64,000 bases of DNA, from positions 248,001 to 312,000 of the forward strand of contig CP021223.1 in NCBI GenBank assembly GCA_003999685.1. Direction: 5' to 3'. Below, one piece after another: positions 23,104 to 34,189 of the stretch. Under the pieces are notes generated by a model. It had not been told where the DNA came from, searched no databases, and worked only from the letters and a program-made list of their open reading frames with translations. This DNA comes from Taiwanofungus camphoratus (lineage: Eukaryota; Basidiomycota; Agaricomycetes; Polyporales; Taiwanofungaceae). The position numbers were made by a program, and so were the translations under genes. Each line of letters begins with the position of its first letter. Position 1 is the first letter of the stretch.

Positions 23104-24765
23104 ATGCAGATACCCACGCTCACCAACATCCACATCCGCTCCGCTGAAGATGCCCACAAGATCTTCTACGCCGTCCAGCTCGGCATCCTGCCCAAAATCG
23201 ACAAGCGCCTCGACGCCCACGAGCGCGCAGCCCTCCGCCCGGGCGACATCTACGTGTGGGAGAAGAAGGGCCCGTCCGCAGACGCCTTCAGTGTCAGCAT
23301 GGAGCGCTTCACAGAAGGCAAGTCGTGGACCGCGTCGAGGGTTCGCGAGGTGCGCCGCGTGGCATGCTGTGCATGCCGTACCGTGCTGACCCAGACGCCC
23401 CAGGACTTTCTCATGTACTTCGAGAACAAAAAGAAGCCCAAGGGCCGGGGCAGCGCCCAGCGCGCAAAGTGAGTTCCTCCGTGCCCACCAGGTGGTCGCT
23501 CGAACCCACGTCCTCCCCCCAGATCGTCCGAGAATCGCATCGTCCGCCCGGGCGAGCAGGACCAGTACATCAAGCTGACCTACTCTGTCTACCGCAACGA
23601 GCCCGGGGACGCCTCTGCCAGCAGCGACGACCCCGCACACGAGCCGCGCAAATGGCACCTCAGTAAGTCTGTCTCCCCCTCCCCTCTCATAGCCCCTCCG
23701 CGGTGCGCGCCCGCTCACGCGCCGCCGCGCAGACGCGTACTTCACGAAGCTCACCGAGGGCTCGCTGCGCACGATCGACGACATCCCGATGCTGCGCGAC
23801 CTCGTCGTGCCTGCGGGCACGTTCCGCAGCGCGCGCACGAGCAAGGCCGGCAAGAAGGGCGACGCGGGAAAGGCGCCCAGCGCGAGCGTGAAGCGCACCT
23901 TTGCGCCCTTCCCGTCCAACTACCGCGCGCACCCGCACCCGCACCCGCACCCGCACCCGCACGACCCGCAGCCGGGCCCTTCGACCCTGCCCGCGCCGCC
24001 GCCATCCGCGCTGGCGTTCGCCGCGCCAGAGCACGAGCCCGCGTCGTACGCGATGCTCGCGCACGCAGGCCTGCCTCTGCCCCCGCCGGTGAGTCGGTGC
24101 GCCCTCTCTGCGTCGGTCGCCCCTTATCTGCAGGCGCACCCCCGCAGCACGCCGCCCCCCGCGCCGCCCCTGCGCTTCCGCCCGTGGGCGCCGGCGCCGT
24201 ACTGATGCCCGACCCGGACGACAGCGCGCAGGGCGCCCCGCTCCCCGAGGAGATCGGCGCGTACACGCCCGCGCCGCTCGCCTTTGCGCACCCGCCTGCG
24301 GACGCGCCGCCGGGCCCGGGCTGCGAGTACGGCTCGTCGTCGCTCTCGTCGCTCGCGTCCGCGCTGTCCCCCCTCCGCCGCCGCCGCCGCCGCAGCAGCG
24401 CCTCCGCCTCGTCGCCCTCGCTCTCCGACCGCTCGCTCCCCTCGCGCATGTCGCTCCCCTCCCCGCTCAGCCCCGCGCTGTCCTCCGCGTCCTCCTCCTC
24501 CTCCTCCTTCTCCTCGTCCCCCTCCTCCTCGTCCGCGTCTGCGTCCGCGCGCTCGAGCTACTCCGCGTCGCCGCTGCTCGCCGAGTTCCCGCTCACGGAC
24601 GCAGGCACGCCGTACACGCCCGCGCCGGGGCCCGACCCCGGGCGACACCTGCTCGGCGCGGCGCGCGTCGACCTCGCCCCGCTGCGCGCGCTCCGCACGC
24701 ACCCCTACCGCCGGTGCCCCGCGGACGACCGCGCGCTCAGGATGCTCGGGCCCGGCGCGCGGTGA
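23104..24765 (+). CDS. WOPR-domain (Gti1/Pac2) regulator C
   Basis: Third predicted WOPR regulator and the longest. The model is join(23104..23349,23404..23468,23523..23662,23733..24088,24148..24765), 474 residues. WOPR signatures: MQIPTLTNIHIRS, YVWEKKGP, RFTEGKSWTASRVRE, DFLMYFENKK, KLTYSVYRNE, RKWHLNAYFTKLTEGSL and VPAGTFRSARTSK. A His-Pro repeat (about 23926-23960) follows the domain, then long Pro- and Ser-rich stretches, then the tail APLRALRTHPYRRCPADDRA shared with A and B. For the last intron I prefer donor CCG/GTGAGT and acceptor CCGCAG; a nearby alternative keeps frame too. Codon use is strongly GC-biased compared with A and B. Confidence 0.87.
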
Positions 24766-26166
24766 GCGGTGAGCGGTGAGCGCGCACTGTGGTGCTGTGG
24801 TGCTGTGGTGCGGTGGTGCTGTGGTGCGGCTGCGGTGGCGGGGGCGTCGTGCGCTGTGGTCGCGCGGGGCTGTGTCGCCGTGCGCGCGACGCTTCGTGTT
24901 TTTCCCCCTTCCCTTTTCCTCCCCTCCCCTTCCCTTCCCTCCCCGCCCGCGCAGCCCGTGCCTGCTGGGTCTTCCTGAACGCATCGTGCGCGGGCGGGCT
25001 CGAAGGTCTCGCCCGGTTCTCCCGCGTTCGGTTGGCGGGCAGGCAGGCGCGCGGGGCTGGGAGGCTGGGCGCAAGAGGTGTCGTGCGGGAGCGGACATGC
25101 GAACGTGCGGCGTGGGATGTTGCGGGACATGGTGTTGCGCTGCGGGCTCTGGGCAGTCTGGGCTCGCTGGTGTACACGCATACGCACTGCAAACTTGTTG
25201 CATGCGTTGCGGCACGCAGGGTCGGGCGCGGCGCACGTATTGTGTATATTGGCGTGTACGGTGTACAGTAACATAGCGTTGGCGGGGTCTCGGACATGTG
25301 TACTACTACTATTACTGCTATTACTGCCTCGGGCATACATACCACGCGCGTTTTCTCGTTCTGCGTCTGTGTGCGGCGACATGGTAGTGGGGTGGAGGCC
25401 GAGGCTGATGGGCCCGATGCGGCGGTAGCGCACGCTATTTTTGATACGGTTTAGGCTCGGGTGGGGCGACGAGCGTCCGCACCAGATCAGGGGCGAGCTT
25501 GCGCAGGTAGAGGGGCCGGCTGCGGGCCTGGCGCGAAAACAGCGCGTGAGCAGAGAATGGCAACTCTGTTCTCGGGGCGCTTTCTCGGGCATGATGGATT
25601 TCGAGAAGGGGGAGAGTGCGCCTGGCACGGATAGGACAGCGGCGGGGCGAGGGTGGCAGGGAAGGTGTCAGTGGGCAGAGGCAGGGAAGCGGGCGGACCC
25701 ACAAGGGACCTACAAGGACCCACGGAGGCGAGTGTGTGTCGAGTGGAGACAATATAGCCTGTTGCAGACACAGTCCGACGTCGCGGGCAGCGGCGAGTGG
25801 GCGCAAAAGGCATCCATGCCCCGCTCGGCACGCTCGGCTGCCGTGGAAAGACGACACCTGCCATATGCGGACAAATGGCCTTGTGCAATGTGTGGCGCGG
25901 GTGGCTGCTGCTGCCTGCTGCCTGCTGCCCGCTGCCCACTGCCCGCGACGTCGGCGCCCGTCAGACCCTGAGCCAGTCTCGATCGTCCATAGCGGCGACC
26001 ACACGCCCGCCTCCGTGCCCATCGGCTCCCGGCCTCACAAGAACCGCGCCATCTTGATCGTCCATCGCCAGGCGCACACTCACGGGCCCGGCCCTGTTTC
26101 TGTAACCATCCATCCACGGTAGCACACTGCCCCCGCTCAATTCCAGAACCCTCAATCGCACTCGCC
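24766..26166. other. GC-rich intergenic region
   Basis: No supported gene. It starts with three copies of a GTGAGCG-like unit just after the WOPR C stop and a GTGGTGCT repeat at about 24788-24838. The large frames on both strands are composition artefacts. The last few hundred bases are probably the promoter of the F-box-like gene. Confidence 0.45.
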
Positions 26167-27807
26167 ATGCCACAACCCCCAGACGCCTGTCCGTGTCCGC
26201 CGCCCGTGCCAGACGTCCCTGTCCCCGTCCCTGTCTCCGTCCCTGCCTCATCCCCATCCCCGGGTCCTCCCCGCACAGACCACTCCAGCCTCCCCCAGGA
26301 ACTCTGGCTCGAGATCTTCCGCTATGCCACCTACGTCCCCCGCGTCCGCGGTCTCAGCCCCGGCGACCCCTTTGCCCCCCAGCGCCCCGCCAATCTCGCC
26401 TGGGGTGTCAACACCCCCGTCTCCTCCATGGCCACAAAGCGCACCCTCGTCCTCGTCAGCCGCCCCTGGCGCGCCCTCGCCACTGAGCTGCTGTACGAGC
26501 ATGTCGTCGTCAGCAGCCGCCGCCGCGCTGTCCTCCTCGTCAAGACCCTCCTCTCCAGCGACCAGCAGGCTGCCAGCATCGTCTCCCCGGACGGCGACAC
26601 CCCAAGGGGACACGCCCGCTGGGTCCGCCACCTCGAGATCCACACCTGCTCCCGCACATCCAAGACGGCCCACTTCTGGCACGCCGTCGCAGCCATCCTG
26701 TCCATGCTCCCCAATCTCCACGTCCTCAGCGGCATCTGGGAGCGCCCCCTCCCCGCCAACCTCGTGCGCATGTTCGCCCGCTACCTCGGCCACTCCATCC
26801 GCGCGCTCTACTGGGAGGAGGCCGACGTGCCCGACGGCCAGCTCTCCCTCCTCGCCCCCGCCTTCCTCCCGCGCTTCCACGCCCTCCGCGTGCTCGACAT
26901 CCGCAGGCTCCACTTTGCCCACCCCGAGCGCGTCCCCCCCGCCTGCGCCGCCGCGCCCGCGCCGACCCTCCCCGCCGTCGCGGACCTCCTCGTCCCCACA
27001 TGCCCCGCCCTCCTCCGCTTCGCCGCCGCCCTCGCGCTCCCGCGCCTCCGCCGCCTCGTGCTCGACGCCGCCGCCCTCCGCCCGCACGACCCCGCCCCCG
27101 TCCTCGCCGCCCTCGCCGCCCTCCTCGCCGCCCACGGCCCCCGCGTCCACACCCTCGAGCTCCTCCCCCTCGCCTCCCTCTCCTACAAACCCGCCCCCGT
27201 CCCCCTCGCCACCTTCCTCCGCCCCGGCGTCTGCCCCGCCCTCCACACCCTCGTCTTCGACTGCCGCGAAGACGCCCTCGCTCCCCCCGCCCCGCTCCCC
27301 CAGCCGCGCCGTGCCGTGCCCGCACCCGAACCCGCCCCCGCCCCCGCGCCCGACACCGTCCTCGCCGCGCCGCACACCGCGCTGCGCCGCGTCGGCCTGC
27401 GCGGCGTGGGCGTCGCGCGGCTGTACCCAAGCCGCCCGTGCCACACCCAGACGCACCTTCACGCGCTCCTCGCGCTGCGCGCGCGCGCGCTGCTCCCCGC
27501 GCTCGAGACCGTGCGCACGCTCGGCCTGCTCGTCGACGCCTCCGCGGACCCGCTCGCGCGCGACATCTTCATCTGGTGGACAGAGCGCTTCGAGGACGCC
27601 GGGCTCGACCTCCAGGACGGCGAGGGCGTCGTGTGGATGTACACCGACCCCGAAGAGGCCGCGCTACCCAAGGAGGCGCAGGAGGTCGCCCCCGACGACG
27701 CCGTCCTCGTGCACAAGCCCGATGCGGCGCAGCTCCGCCACGTCCCAGCGCCCGTGAACGCCCAGTGCGGCGCAGGCCCTCAAACGACGACGAAACAGAC
27801 CGACTGA
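26167..27807 (+). CDS. F-box-like protein
   Basis: A single uninterrupted frame of 546 residues. After a Pro- and Val-rich start (residues 1-38), an F-box-like helix pair begins near residue 42 (LPQELWLEIFRYATYVPRV), followed by a typical basidiomycete second part (VSRPWRALATELLYEHVVV) and leucine-rich segments (RFHALRVLDIRRLHF, LPRLRRLVLDAA). Such proteins usually act as substrate adaptors of SCF ubiquitin ligases, but the target cannot be inferred. GC content is extreme, as in WOPR gene C, and the opposite strand is open for about 400 codons; I judge the plus strand to be the real one because of the F-box and leucine-rich text. It converges with the TFIIA gene. Confidence 0.8.
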   Translation: MPQPPDACPCPPPVPDVPVPVPVSVPASSPSPGPPRTDHSSLPQELWLEIFRYATYVPRVRGLSPGDPFAPQRPANLAWGVNTPVSSMATKRTLVLVSRPWRALATELLYEHVVVSSRRRAVLLVKTLLSSDQQAASIVSPDGDTPRGHARWVRHLEIHTCSRTSKTAHFWHAVAAILSMLPNLHVLSGIWERPLPANLVRMFARYLGHSIRALYWEEADVPDGQLSLLAPAFLPRFHALRVLDIRRLHFAHPERVPPACAAAPAPTLPAVADLLVPTCPALLRFAAALALPRLRRLVLDAAALRPHDPAPVLAALAALLAAHGPRVHTLELLPLASLSYKPAPVPLATFLRPGVCPALHTLVFDCREDALAPPAPLPQPRRAVPAPEPAPAPAPDTVLAAPHTALRRVGLRGVGVARLYPSRPCHTQTHLHALLALRARALLPALETVRTLGLLVDASADPLARDIFIWWTERFEDAGLDLQDGEGVVWMYTDPEEAALPKEAQEVAPDDAVLVHKPDAAQLRHVPAPVNAQCGAGPQTTTKQTD

Positions 27808-28132
27808 TGGGGACAGAATCGGTTCATGCTCCAGCGTATTGTACATTGTATTTAGTAGCGCTCACACTCCCAACTACTACTCATCCCGCACGCGCGGTCG
27901 CCCGTGGATAACTCTACGTATGTATTTGTTTCGCGATGATAGATTACATGTGATATTCGTGCAGTAGACAGATAATGTGGACGGCAAATGAGATGCATTT
28001 TCTGAGCGAGGCAGTCGTGTGCCCCGCCAAACAACAACGTGGACATGCAAGAGATGTGACTTGATAATTGAAGAAGCGGGAGAAGCAGTCCGAGGGAGAA
28101 AGAACCCAACCTGGCTGGGAACACGCAACAGG

Positions 28133-29431
28133 CTACCACTCAAACTCGCTACAGGGCCGTCAGACGCGGCGCGCACAGGAGAACGCACGACGTCACTCAC
28201 CCCGTGCATTTGGCAAACAGATAGTCCTTCCCGTTGATGTGTATCATGCCGTCCTTGAGGATGCACTTCCACTTGTTTTTCACGCGGGCGACCTAGATCC
28301 GGGAGAAGCACGGATGGCGGAGAGCGGGAAGGGGGTCACCACAAAGGAGAAGGCGGGAGAACGATCAGCACAGGAAGCGAAACAGAAGCAAGAACCAGGG
28401 CCAGAAGCGCACAACAACCACACGCACAACAGCGCAGCCGCGTCAGCTGCTCCGGCTCCGGTCCTCCCCATCCACACCCACCTTATCGTACGTGCAGAAG
28501 ACAATGTCCGAGTCCGCCCCGCCCCCCTCCTCGCCCTCCGCCTCGTTGTCCGAGTCCGAGTCGTCCAGGTCGCTGTTGATCGCCTCCTCATCGGGCGCCT
28601 GCGCCGTAGACCCACCCTGCGCCGGCTGCGGGAGCGACGGGTGTGAGGAGCGCGGCGCGTAGCCCTGGTTGGGCGGCGGCGGAGACGGCGAGTCCGACGA
28701 GGAGGATGACGGCCCGTCCACCTGCGGAATCCGTGGCGGCTGTGCCTGCGGCGGAGGCTGCGGCTGAGGCTGCCCGTTCTGCGCAGAGCCGGACGGTGGG
28801 TACCGTGCTGTGGGCGGGGACGGGGCCGTCCCTGGCCCTGTGCTCGGGGGTCTGCCGGCAGCGCCGTGCGGATAATGGAGATATGGCATGCCATTAGGCT
28901 GCCCCGACGCAGGCGGCCGCGCCCCAGGAATCTGGGGACCAGGGAGAGGGGGCAACGCATAAGGCTGGCTGCTGAGCATGTAACGGTTGTCCACCGGCTC
29001 AGCCTTCACTTGCGGCCCGGGTGGGGGCTGCTGGGACATGTACGGGTTGTGCGGGGGAGGGTAGTGATGAGGGTGCTGCATGTGTATAGAATGTGGCGGG
29101 TAAGGCGGGTGCTGGGGGTGAGCAGGAGCGGGCGCCGGGGGAGGCGCCTCGAATTCAGCCACATGGGAGGCGATTACCTTGTTCTCCCATTTCTGAAGCA
29201 ACATACAATGTAGCGAGTGATCCGCGTCGTAGCAAGCGCGCACTCACAGACTGGAGCTCAGCGAGGACATCCTCGGAGACGCCGTACTCGTCAAACTCGG
29301 GCCTTATTGAGGCAATCACGTCGTCGATGACGGCGCGATATATGGTGGGCTCATCGAGGGACTCTGTGTCACCCGCTGGACTACTACAGACACATTGGCG
29401 GTGAGCAGCTCACCACTATTTTATTGGACAT
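28133..29431 (-). CDS. TOA1: Transcription initiation factor IIA large subunit (alpha/beta)
   Basis: Subunit of general factor TFIIA, which stabilises TBP on the TATA box in the nucleus. The model is complement(join(28133..28148,28201..28292,28482..29192,29248..29349,29414..29431)), 312 residues. The N-terminal four-helix-bundle part is clear (MSNKIV, IYRAVIDDVIASIRPEFDEY, WENKVIASHVAEF), as is the C-terminal beta-barrel part (VFCTYDKVARVKNKWKC, GKDYLFAKCTGEFEW). They are separated by a Pro-, Gln- and His-rich linker and an acidic stretch, as in other TFIIA large subunits. The first coding exon is only 18 bases and the last 16, both placed by matching the conserved ends of the family. Confidence 0.95.
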
Positions 29432-29891
29432 GGCAGCTAAACGCTCTGCTCCCGGGACCGTCGACAACAACGAGCTCGATAGGGGCGGGGCGTGATGGAA
29501 GAGGAAGGTAAGGGAGATGCATTTATACAAGGTTGCGAATGCTGGAAGGGTTCGTACTCCGCCCAAAAGTCCGCTGATTGAGCACTTTCCCGCGCACGGA
29601 CCAGGCTGGTATGACGTAAGGACCGCTACGGGCGTGCAGATATCCACTGATGGATGGCACTAATGACCGTAGGGAACGCTCCTCATCTATCGCTCCTCAT
29701 TTTGCACGGTATAGCTGTGCGTGAGCAGAGTCCACACTGACGTCAAGGCATCTATCCAACGCTTAAAAGTTGCGGTACCAGGAGCAATTCAAGCTCTCCT
29801 AGTAACCCGCTCTCAATCCGACAATACCCAGTCCACAAGTAAGGTCTTCGAACAATGCTTGTATCGGCTGATAATGTTGCAACAGCATAGC

Positions 29892-30400
29892 ATGCCTTTG
29901 TTTGGTCGATCCTCCTCCCCAGAGATAACCACCCCGCCCCAACAGGAACAGCCCTCCCGTAACCGTAGCATCTTCTCCCGCCGCTCGCACTCCCCAGAAC
30001 ACGCGCCATCCACCACCTCTACCGCCAATTTGAACAGCTCTACTCGCTCCGGTCACTCTGGCGGCTTCTTCAGCCGACGCCGCTCTCCGTCTTCCTCGAG
30101 CGACGACTTGCGCAACGATCCCTCCATCCTCAACGCACGTCAGAAGGTCACTGACGCAGATGCCGCCGAGCGTGAGGCCGACAGGGCGCTCATGCAGGCA
30201 CGCGCGTCCGTGCACGGCGCCAGGGAGCAAGTACGGCTGCTCGAGCAGGAGGCACGCGAGGAGTGAGTCTTCTAGTCTCGCGGGAGACGTCTATCATTGA
30301 TCGCGTTTTGCATATCCTCAGGGCGAGGCGTGCGAAAGCCAAGCAGGCGGAGGCAAAGACTGTCAGCAACAGCGCCAGAAATCTGGGGAGGCACGGATAA
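29892..30400 (+). CDS. Small Ser/Arg-rich coiled-coil protein
   Basis: The model is join(29892..30262,30322..30400), 149 residues, with a 59-base intron in frame. The N-terminal half is rich in Ser, Arg and Pro (FGRSSSPEITTPP, FFSRRRSPSSSS) and probably disordered. The C-terminal half is a charged Ala/Glu/Lys/Arg helix (EREADRALMQARASVHGARE, ARRAKAKQAEAK) predicted to form a coiled coil. I recognise no named domain. The gene is divergent from TFIIA, with 460 bases between the start codons. A role cannot be assigned. Confidence 0.7.
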
Positions 30401-32222
30401 GCAAGCGTTTCAGCCACGCTAAAGACATGTTGTGCGAGTCTGATGTTCTGACTTCCCTATTCTTCTCCCTATACCTGTAGTGTACTCGTGGTTGTGCTTC
30501 TAATGGTATTCTGCTTTCCTTTATATGTTTCTATTTCGTCTCGACAGAACCTGCTGAATCTCGGCACCCGGCGAAATCCTTCTGTCAAGCAGAAGCGTGT
30601 ACACGCCAAACATACGGCTTCATCAATTGTATCACAGAACAGAAACTCATGGATCAATGATCGCCCCAGTGCAACTCGGCTCCGAATTTGTCCCCCCATG
30701 AATATTCTTCAGCTGCTGCATTTTAGGGTGTGGAGACCCTAAGCGTCCAGACCCCTTGCCATGCCCCGCCCGGCAACTGTACTGAGCCTGGTCTACCTGG
30801 AATCTTGGTCTGTGAACTGGATTCCCTCGCTGTCGCCAGAGCCAGATATCGGGGCACGGACATCGGCGGAGACACCAAAATCAATTGCGCGAATGAATGG
30901 GGAAATTGGGTTCTGCATTTTGAATTCAGTGTGCCGCCACGCCCCTGGGGCGCGCTGCAGGCATTCAATTGTAGATTGGGGCTGCGATGCTCGCGCTCAG
31001 ACAAGCGTGTCCCTCGAAAATTCTCCGCAGGTGCGACAAACACGCACGCCAGGCCACCACCTCGCGCCTTCCGTGTATGGAACCGGCCTGCATAGCTGGT
31101 CACGGTGCTACGGTGTGCCATCCTGTCGGTAGCCCGTACCGTGGAGTGTTCCCTCCCAACGAGGGATCAATTTCTGGAATTTCTTGTCGCCTGCTCCAGG
31201 CCACCAAGACTTGGCGTGGTGGACATAGATTGCGCGCTTGTGCACGAGTTCGTGATACTTGGTTCGGCTCCTATGCTAGTTAGGGATATCTATATTAGCC
31301 TGCCATGAGTAGTTTGCATTCTCCAGGCACCTGCGACCACATGGACCCATAAAGCTTGTTTTGTTCCCAGTGAGGCTCGTGAGAAAACAGGAACCGGAGC
31401 TAGGGTTTAATGTGCAGCTGAAAACAGATAAATCGATTGAGAAGAATGCACTCTAGTGTCCGCGTCACATAATGAACCGATGCTTTGTATCTGCGTGAAG
31501 TTGCGTGAGATAATGCAGATGGGGCAGGGCCGGTTGACATTAGTTGAGGGGATGCGGCAGAATGTCCTTTTGCTGCATGTATACGCAGGAACGAAACTGG
31601 GAAATGGCTGACAGCTTGAAAATCTGGCTTTCTAAGGTGTTAACTCGCTATCTTTCGGCCGCAAGAAGCTCTCCAAAGGATGTTAACCATGCATCAAACA
31701 GAGTAACTGTGGAGAGTTGATTAGTCTCAGGCACGCCACAAGGTAAGTAATTCTAGTCGTCGTGGTCAGAAGATTTAGGAAGGTTGACTAAGTGGTTGAC
31801 TGAGTAGTTGACTAAGTGGAGAAGCTTGAGACGACGCGTCGGGAGTATGTACGCGTCGCCATCACGTGCAAGATAGATCACCCAACACAGATCGCGGCTT
31901 TGGGAGAGGCTCACTCCCGTCAAAACCGTGCTGTCTGACGATTGTTGGTGACCCGAGTCAATAATTCTCTTCTATTTCACTCGCGGTACCGCAGCATCGA
32001 GCGTTGGACACACATTATTCTACGAATCGTGTACAACATATATGATGATGAGGATGGCACGGCGACATGAGCGCAGTTCGCCCGAGGCTGTAAAACCTTC
32101 TTCGAGCCTCCATTGAACAAATCGTGGCATAAACTGAATGACTTTATACCCCTCCTTTTTCTCCTGTCGACATTTCAAAGACTTGCGCGGCTTGGTGTCA
32201 ATCTATCAACGCCTTTATATAC
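30401..32222. other. Intergenic, nothing recognised apart from a short repeat
   Basis: No exon chain or family motif was found over 1.8 kb on either strand; the short tandem repeat at 31783-31818 is the only structure seen. Confidence 0.4.
31783..31818 (+). repeat. Three 12-base tandem copies (GTTGACTAAGTG type)
   Basis: Three adjacent copies read GTTGACTAAGTG, GTTGACTGAGTA and GTTGACTAAGTG. This is a small local repeat of unknown function. Confidence 0.8.
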
Positions 32223-32684
32223 GTGAGTGTGCCCCCGGTTTTGAGCACATTCCTAAAGCAGCGTTTCGCCACACAGACTTTTCACGGCGAACCTTCTTCG
32301 AGTAAACAGGCGCGATTTCGGCAATACGCGCAACGAGTGCGGAAGATATCAAACTTCAATGTTACGGCCCCTCGAGCCTCTATTCTGGCTCGTATGACTA
32401 AAGGAGAATCCTTATGTCCGCTGTTGAAGGAATTGTCTTGGTCCATGCCGCTGCGTTGGGTACCGCCACATTTCTGGGACATGGATTTGATGTCACCGGT
32501 GATCCCAACCACTAGTTCTCCGCATGTCTGCTTTGTCGATACTATATTAGATGAGTCTGACGCAGAATCAGAATCAGAATGTAACCAGAAGATAAAAGAA
32601 ATCGGTCTCGCCTCCTTGCCAAGCTTTATCTCAGGGTGCCCTTCTTGCCGGAATTTTACTATTTGCCATCACTTTGAGTTATGA
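32223..32684 (+). CDS. Fragment resembling basidiomycete F-box proteins
   Basis: An open frame of about 153 codons. Its middle (YAQRVRKISNF, then ILARMTKGESLCPLLKELSW) resembles the region after the F-box in the large Agaricomycete F-box families, where the pattern YARRVR...LLPSLRELSW is common. An acidic stretch (DESDAESESE) follows. The F-box itself and the remaining leucine-rich part are missing, so this is a truncated gene or remnant. The assigned start codon is not secure. Confidence 0.35.
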   Translation: MSVPPVLSTFLKQRFATQTFHGEPSSSKQARFRQYAQRVRKISNFNVTAPRASILARMTKGESLCPLLKELSWSMPLRWVPPHFWDMDLMSPVIPTTSSPHVCFVDTILDESDAESESECNQKIKEIGLASLPSFISGCPSCRNFTICHHFEL

Positions 32685-33420
32685 CCTTGGGCGAAACACA
32701 GCATAATTGGTAAGTGGTTTCGAGTCTATCTCTCAAGTTATCTGCAGGAAATGTCTGACTATTGCGAGTTTCAGATTTTGTACGACCGAGCGTTCCATTT
32801 CCTGGGCATCGCAGCCGTTGGTACCATTGTCATATACCGTCTACTTTGCATTTAAAGTTTAGACGTGCTGTCCTGGCAGGAACGCGAGATTCGGTATGGG
32901 GCGACGTCTGTGAGACTACAGATGAAGCTCTGCTTTCTACATGTCTGGATCCTCCGGAACTGCCAAGCAACATTCACTCTAGATAAAGCCTGCAAAGTCG
33001 AGGGTACGTGTACAGTCGCACGAAATTTGATATTCGGTGAAAACGACGCCCTTGCTGACTGCAAACTAAATTCCACTGCCAGAAGTACGATGTATAGCGT
33101 GGTCCTTGAAAGAAGGTTAGACCTCCAACTGAATAGCTACTACTGGAGTAACCAAAACTGCCAAGGGGCACCCTCGGAGGTCATTATCTTAAATTTGCTC
33201 TAGCTATGACACCGGTAAATGTAATGATCTAACAAAATGTCCGCCGAAAGGAGTCTGAAGATGTGACGATTGACCTTTACAAGGGGCTGGAGACGCCAGA
33301 TACTAATGATAAGACTAGTAATCGATGTCCTTCATTTCTACAGTTGCAAAGGGCACAGCAGGTTACTTGAAAAACATTGTCTGTGATATACAAATCTTCG
33401 AATCCATTGATGTAATGCAT
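32685..33420. other. Intergenic, nothing firm
   Basis: Short protein-like stretches on the plus strand (for example HFLGIAAVGTIVIYRLL near 32800) do not connect into a gene. Confidence 0.35.
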
Positions 33421-34189
33421 TCAGACGTGATCAGTGAATTTGACGTGCACAACCTCCGCTTTTTCCAGGAACTCTGCTAGAGACTGCAACAGCTCCTTTC
33501 CTGCCTCGCTCTCGGCAAACGAAATGTGGGCCTGGAGGGAAACGATGAACACACGGACTACATGATATATATTGTGATAGTCTTACCTCGACTGAATCCC
33601 AGCCGACGAAAGTGTAAGCACGACGGCTGCCTGTCTCTGTGATGGATGAATCTGCGCCATGCACGCCCGTTGTTTTGCGTAAGCCAACCTTGAGCTTCTC
33701 CGTGGCTGCATTGTACCTAACGATGTCGATATTGGGTTTGAGTGTCAGCACTGCCTGTGTCCTGCCTGTCAATATCCGCCTCTTGCCGGTGAGCGATGCG
33801 AAACACTGCGCACGAGTTCGGTTACCGGAGCAGTCGTTGTTTCCTTCGGAAACACGTCGAATGGCATGAAATACGACACAGGCTCCGTCGTGGAGATGGC
33901 ACCTAGTTTCTCCGGGAAGCTGCCGTGATCCTCAGGCCAAACAAAGTCCTTTGGCAGGAATCCGTTCTCAAAATCTGTACATGCGGATATGGATTTTTTG
34001 TTTTTGAGTTCATGCGCGCGAATGGGACTCACGAAGAATCCAGTACAGTTGCCTAGGGTCCTCAACGCTAACTCCGTAAGACTGACGAGCGAGGCCACCC
34101 TTTTCAGCCCCCTTGCGCAGCTCGTCATAGAGCTCAGGCTTCGCGCTGAAGTAGTCATTCACCTGCATGTGTAATACCTCCGCGATCAT
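33421..34189 (-). CDS. ABM-like dimeric alpha/beta-barrel protein
   Basis: The model is complement(join(33421..33531,33587..33765,33807..33974,34033..34189)), 204 residues with phases in agreement. The start (MIAEVLHMQVNDYFS) and the C-terminal text (AYTFVGWDSVEAHISF, GKELLQSLAEFL) fit the antibiotic-biosynthesis-monooxygenase-like fold common in fungal small proteins, with a GWxSxExH motif. The fold occurs in heme-degrading enzymes, monooxygenases and non-enzymatic proteins, so substrate and reaction cannot be given. The gene appears intact and lies about 470 bases from the end of inverted-duplication arm 1. Confidence 0.65.

Noticed and set aside
4446-24765. A secondary-metabolite gene cluster controlled by the WOPR genes
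   Set aside because: No polyketide synthase, peptide synthetase, terpene cyclase or tailoring enzyme is recognisable nearby; the neighbours are housekeeping genes.
20906-27911. Many long open frames (200-480 codons) on both strands of the GC-rich block
   Set aside because: They overlap the WOPR C and F-box genes in other frames or each other, are dominated by Arg, Ala, Gly and Pro, and carry no family motif. High GC removes stop codons by chance.
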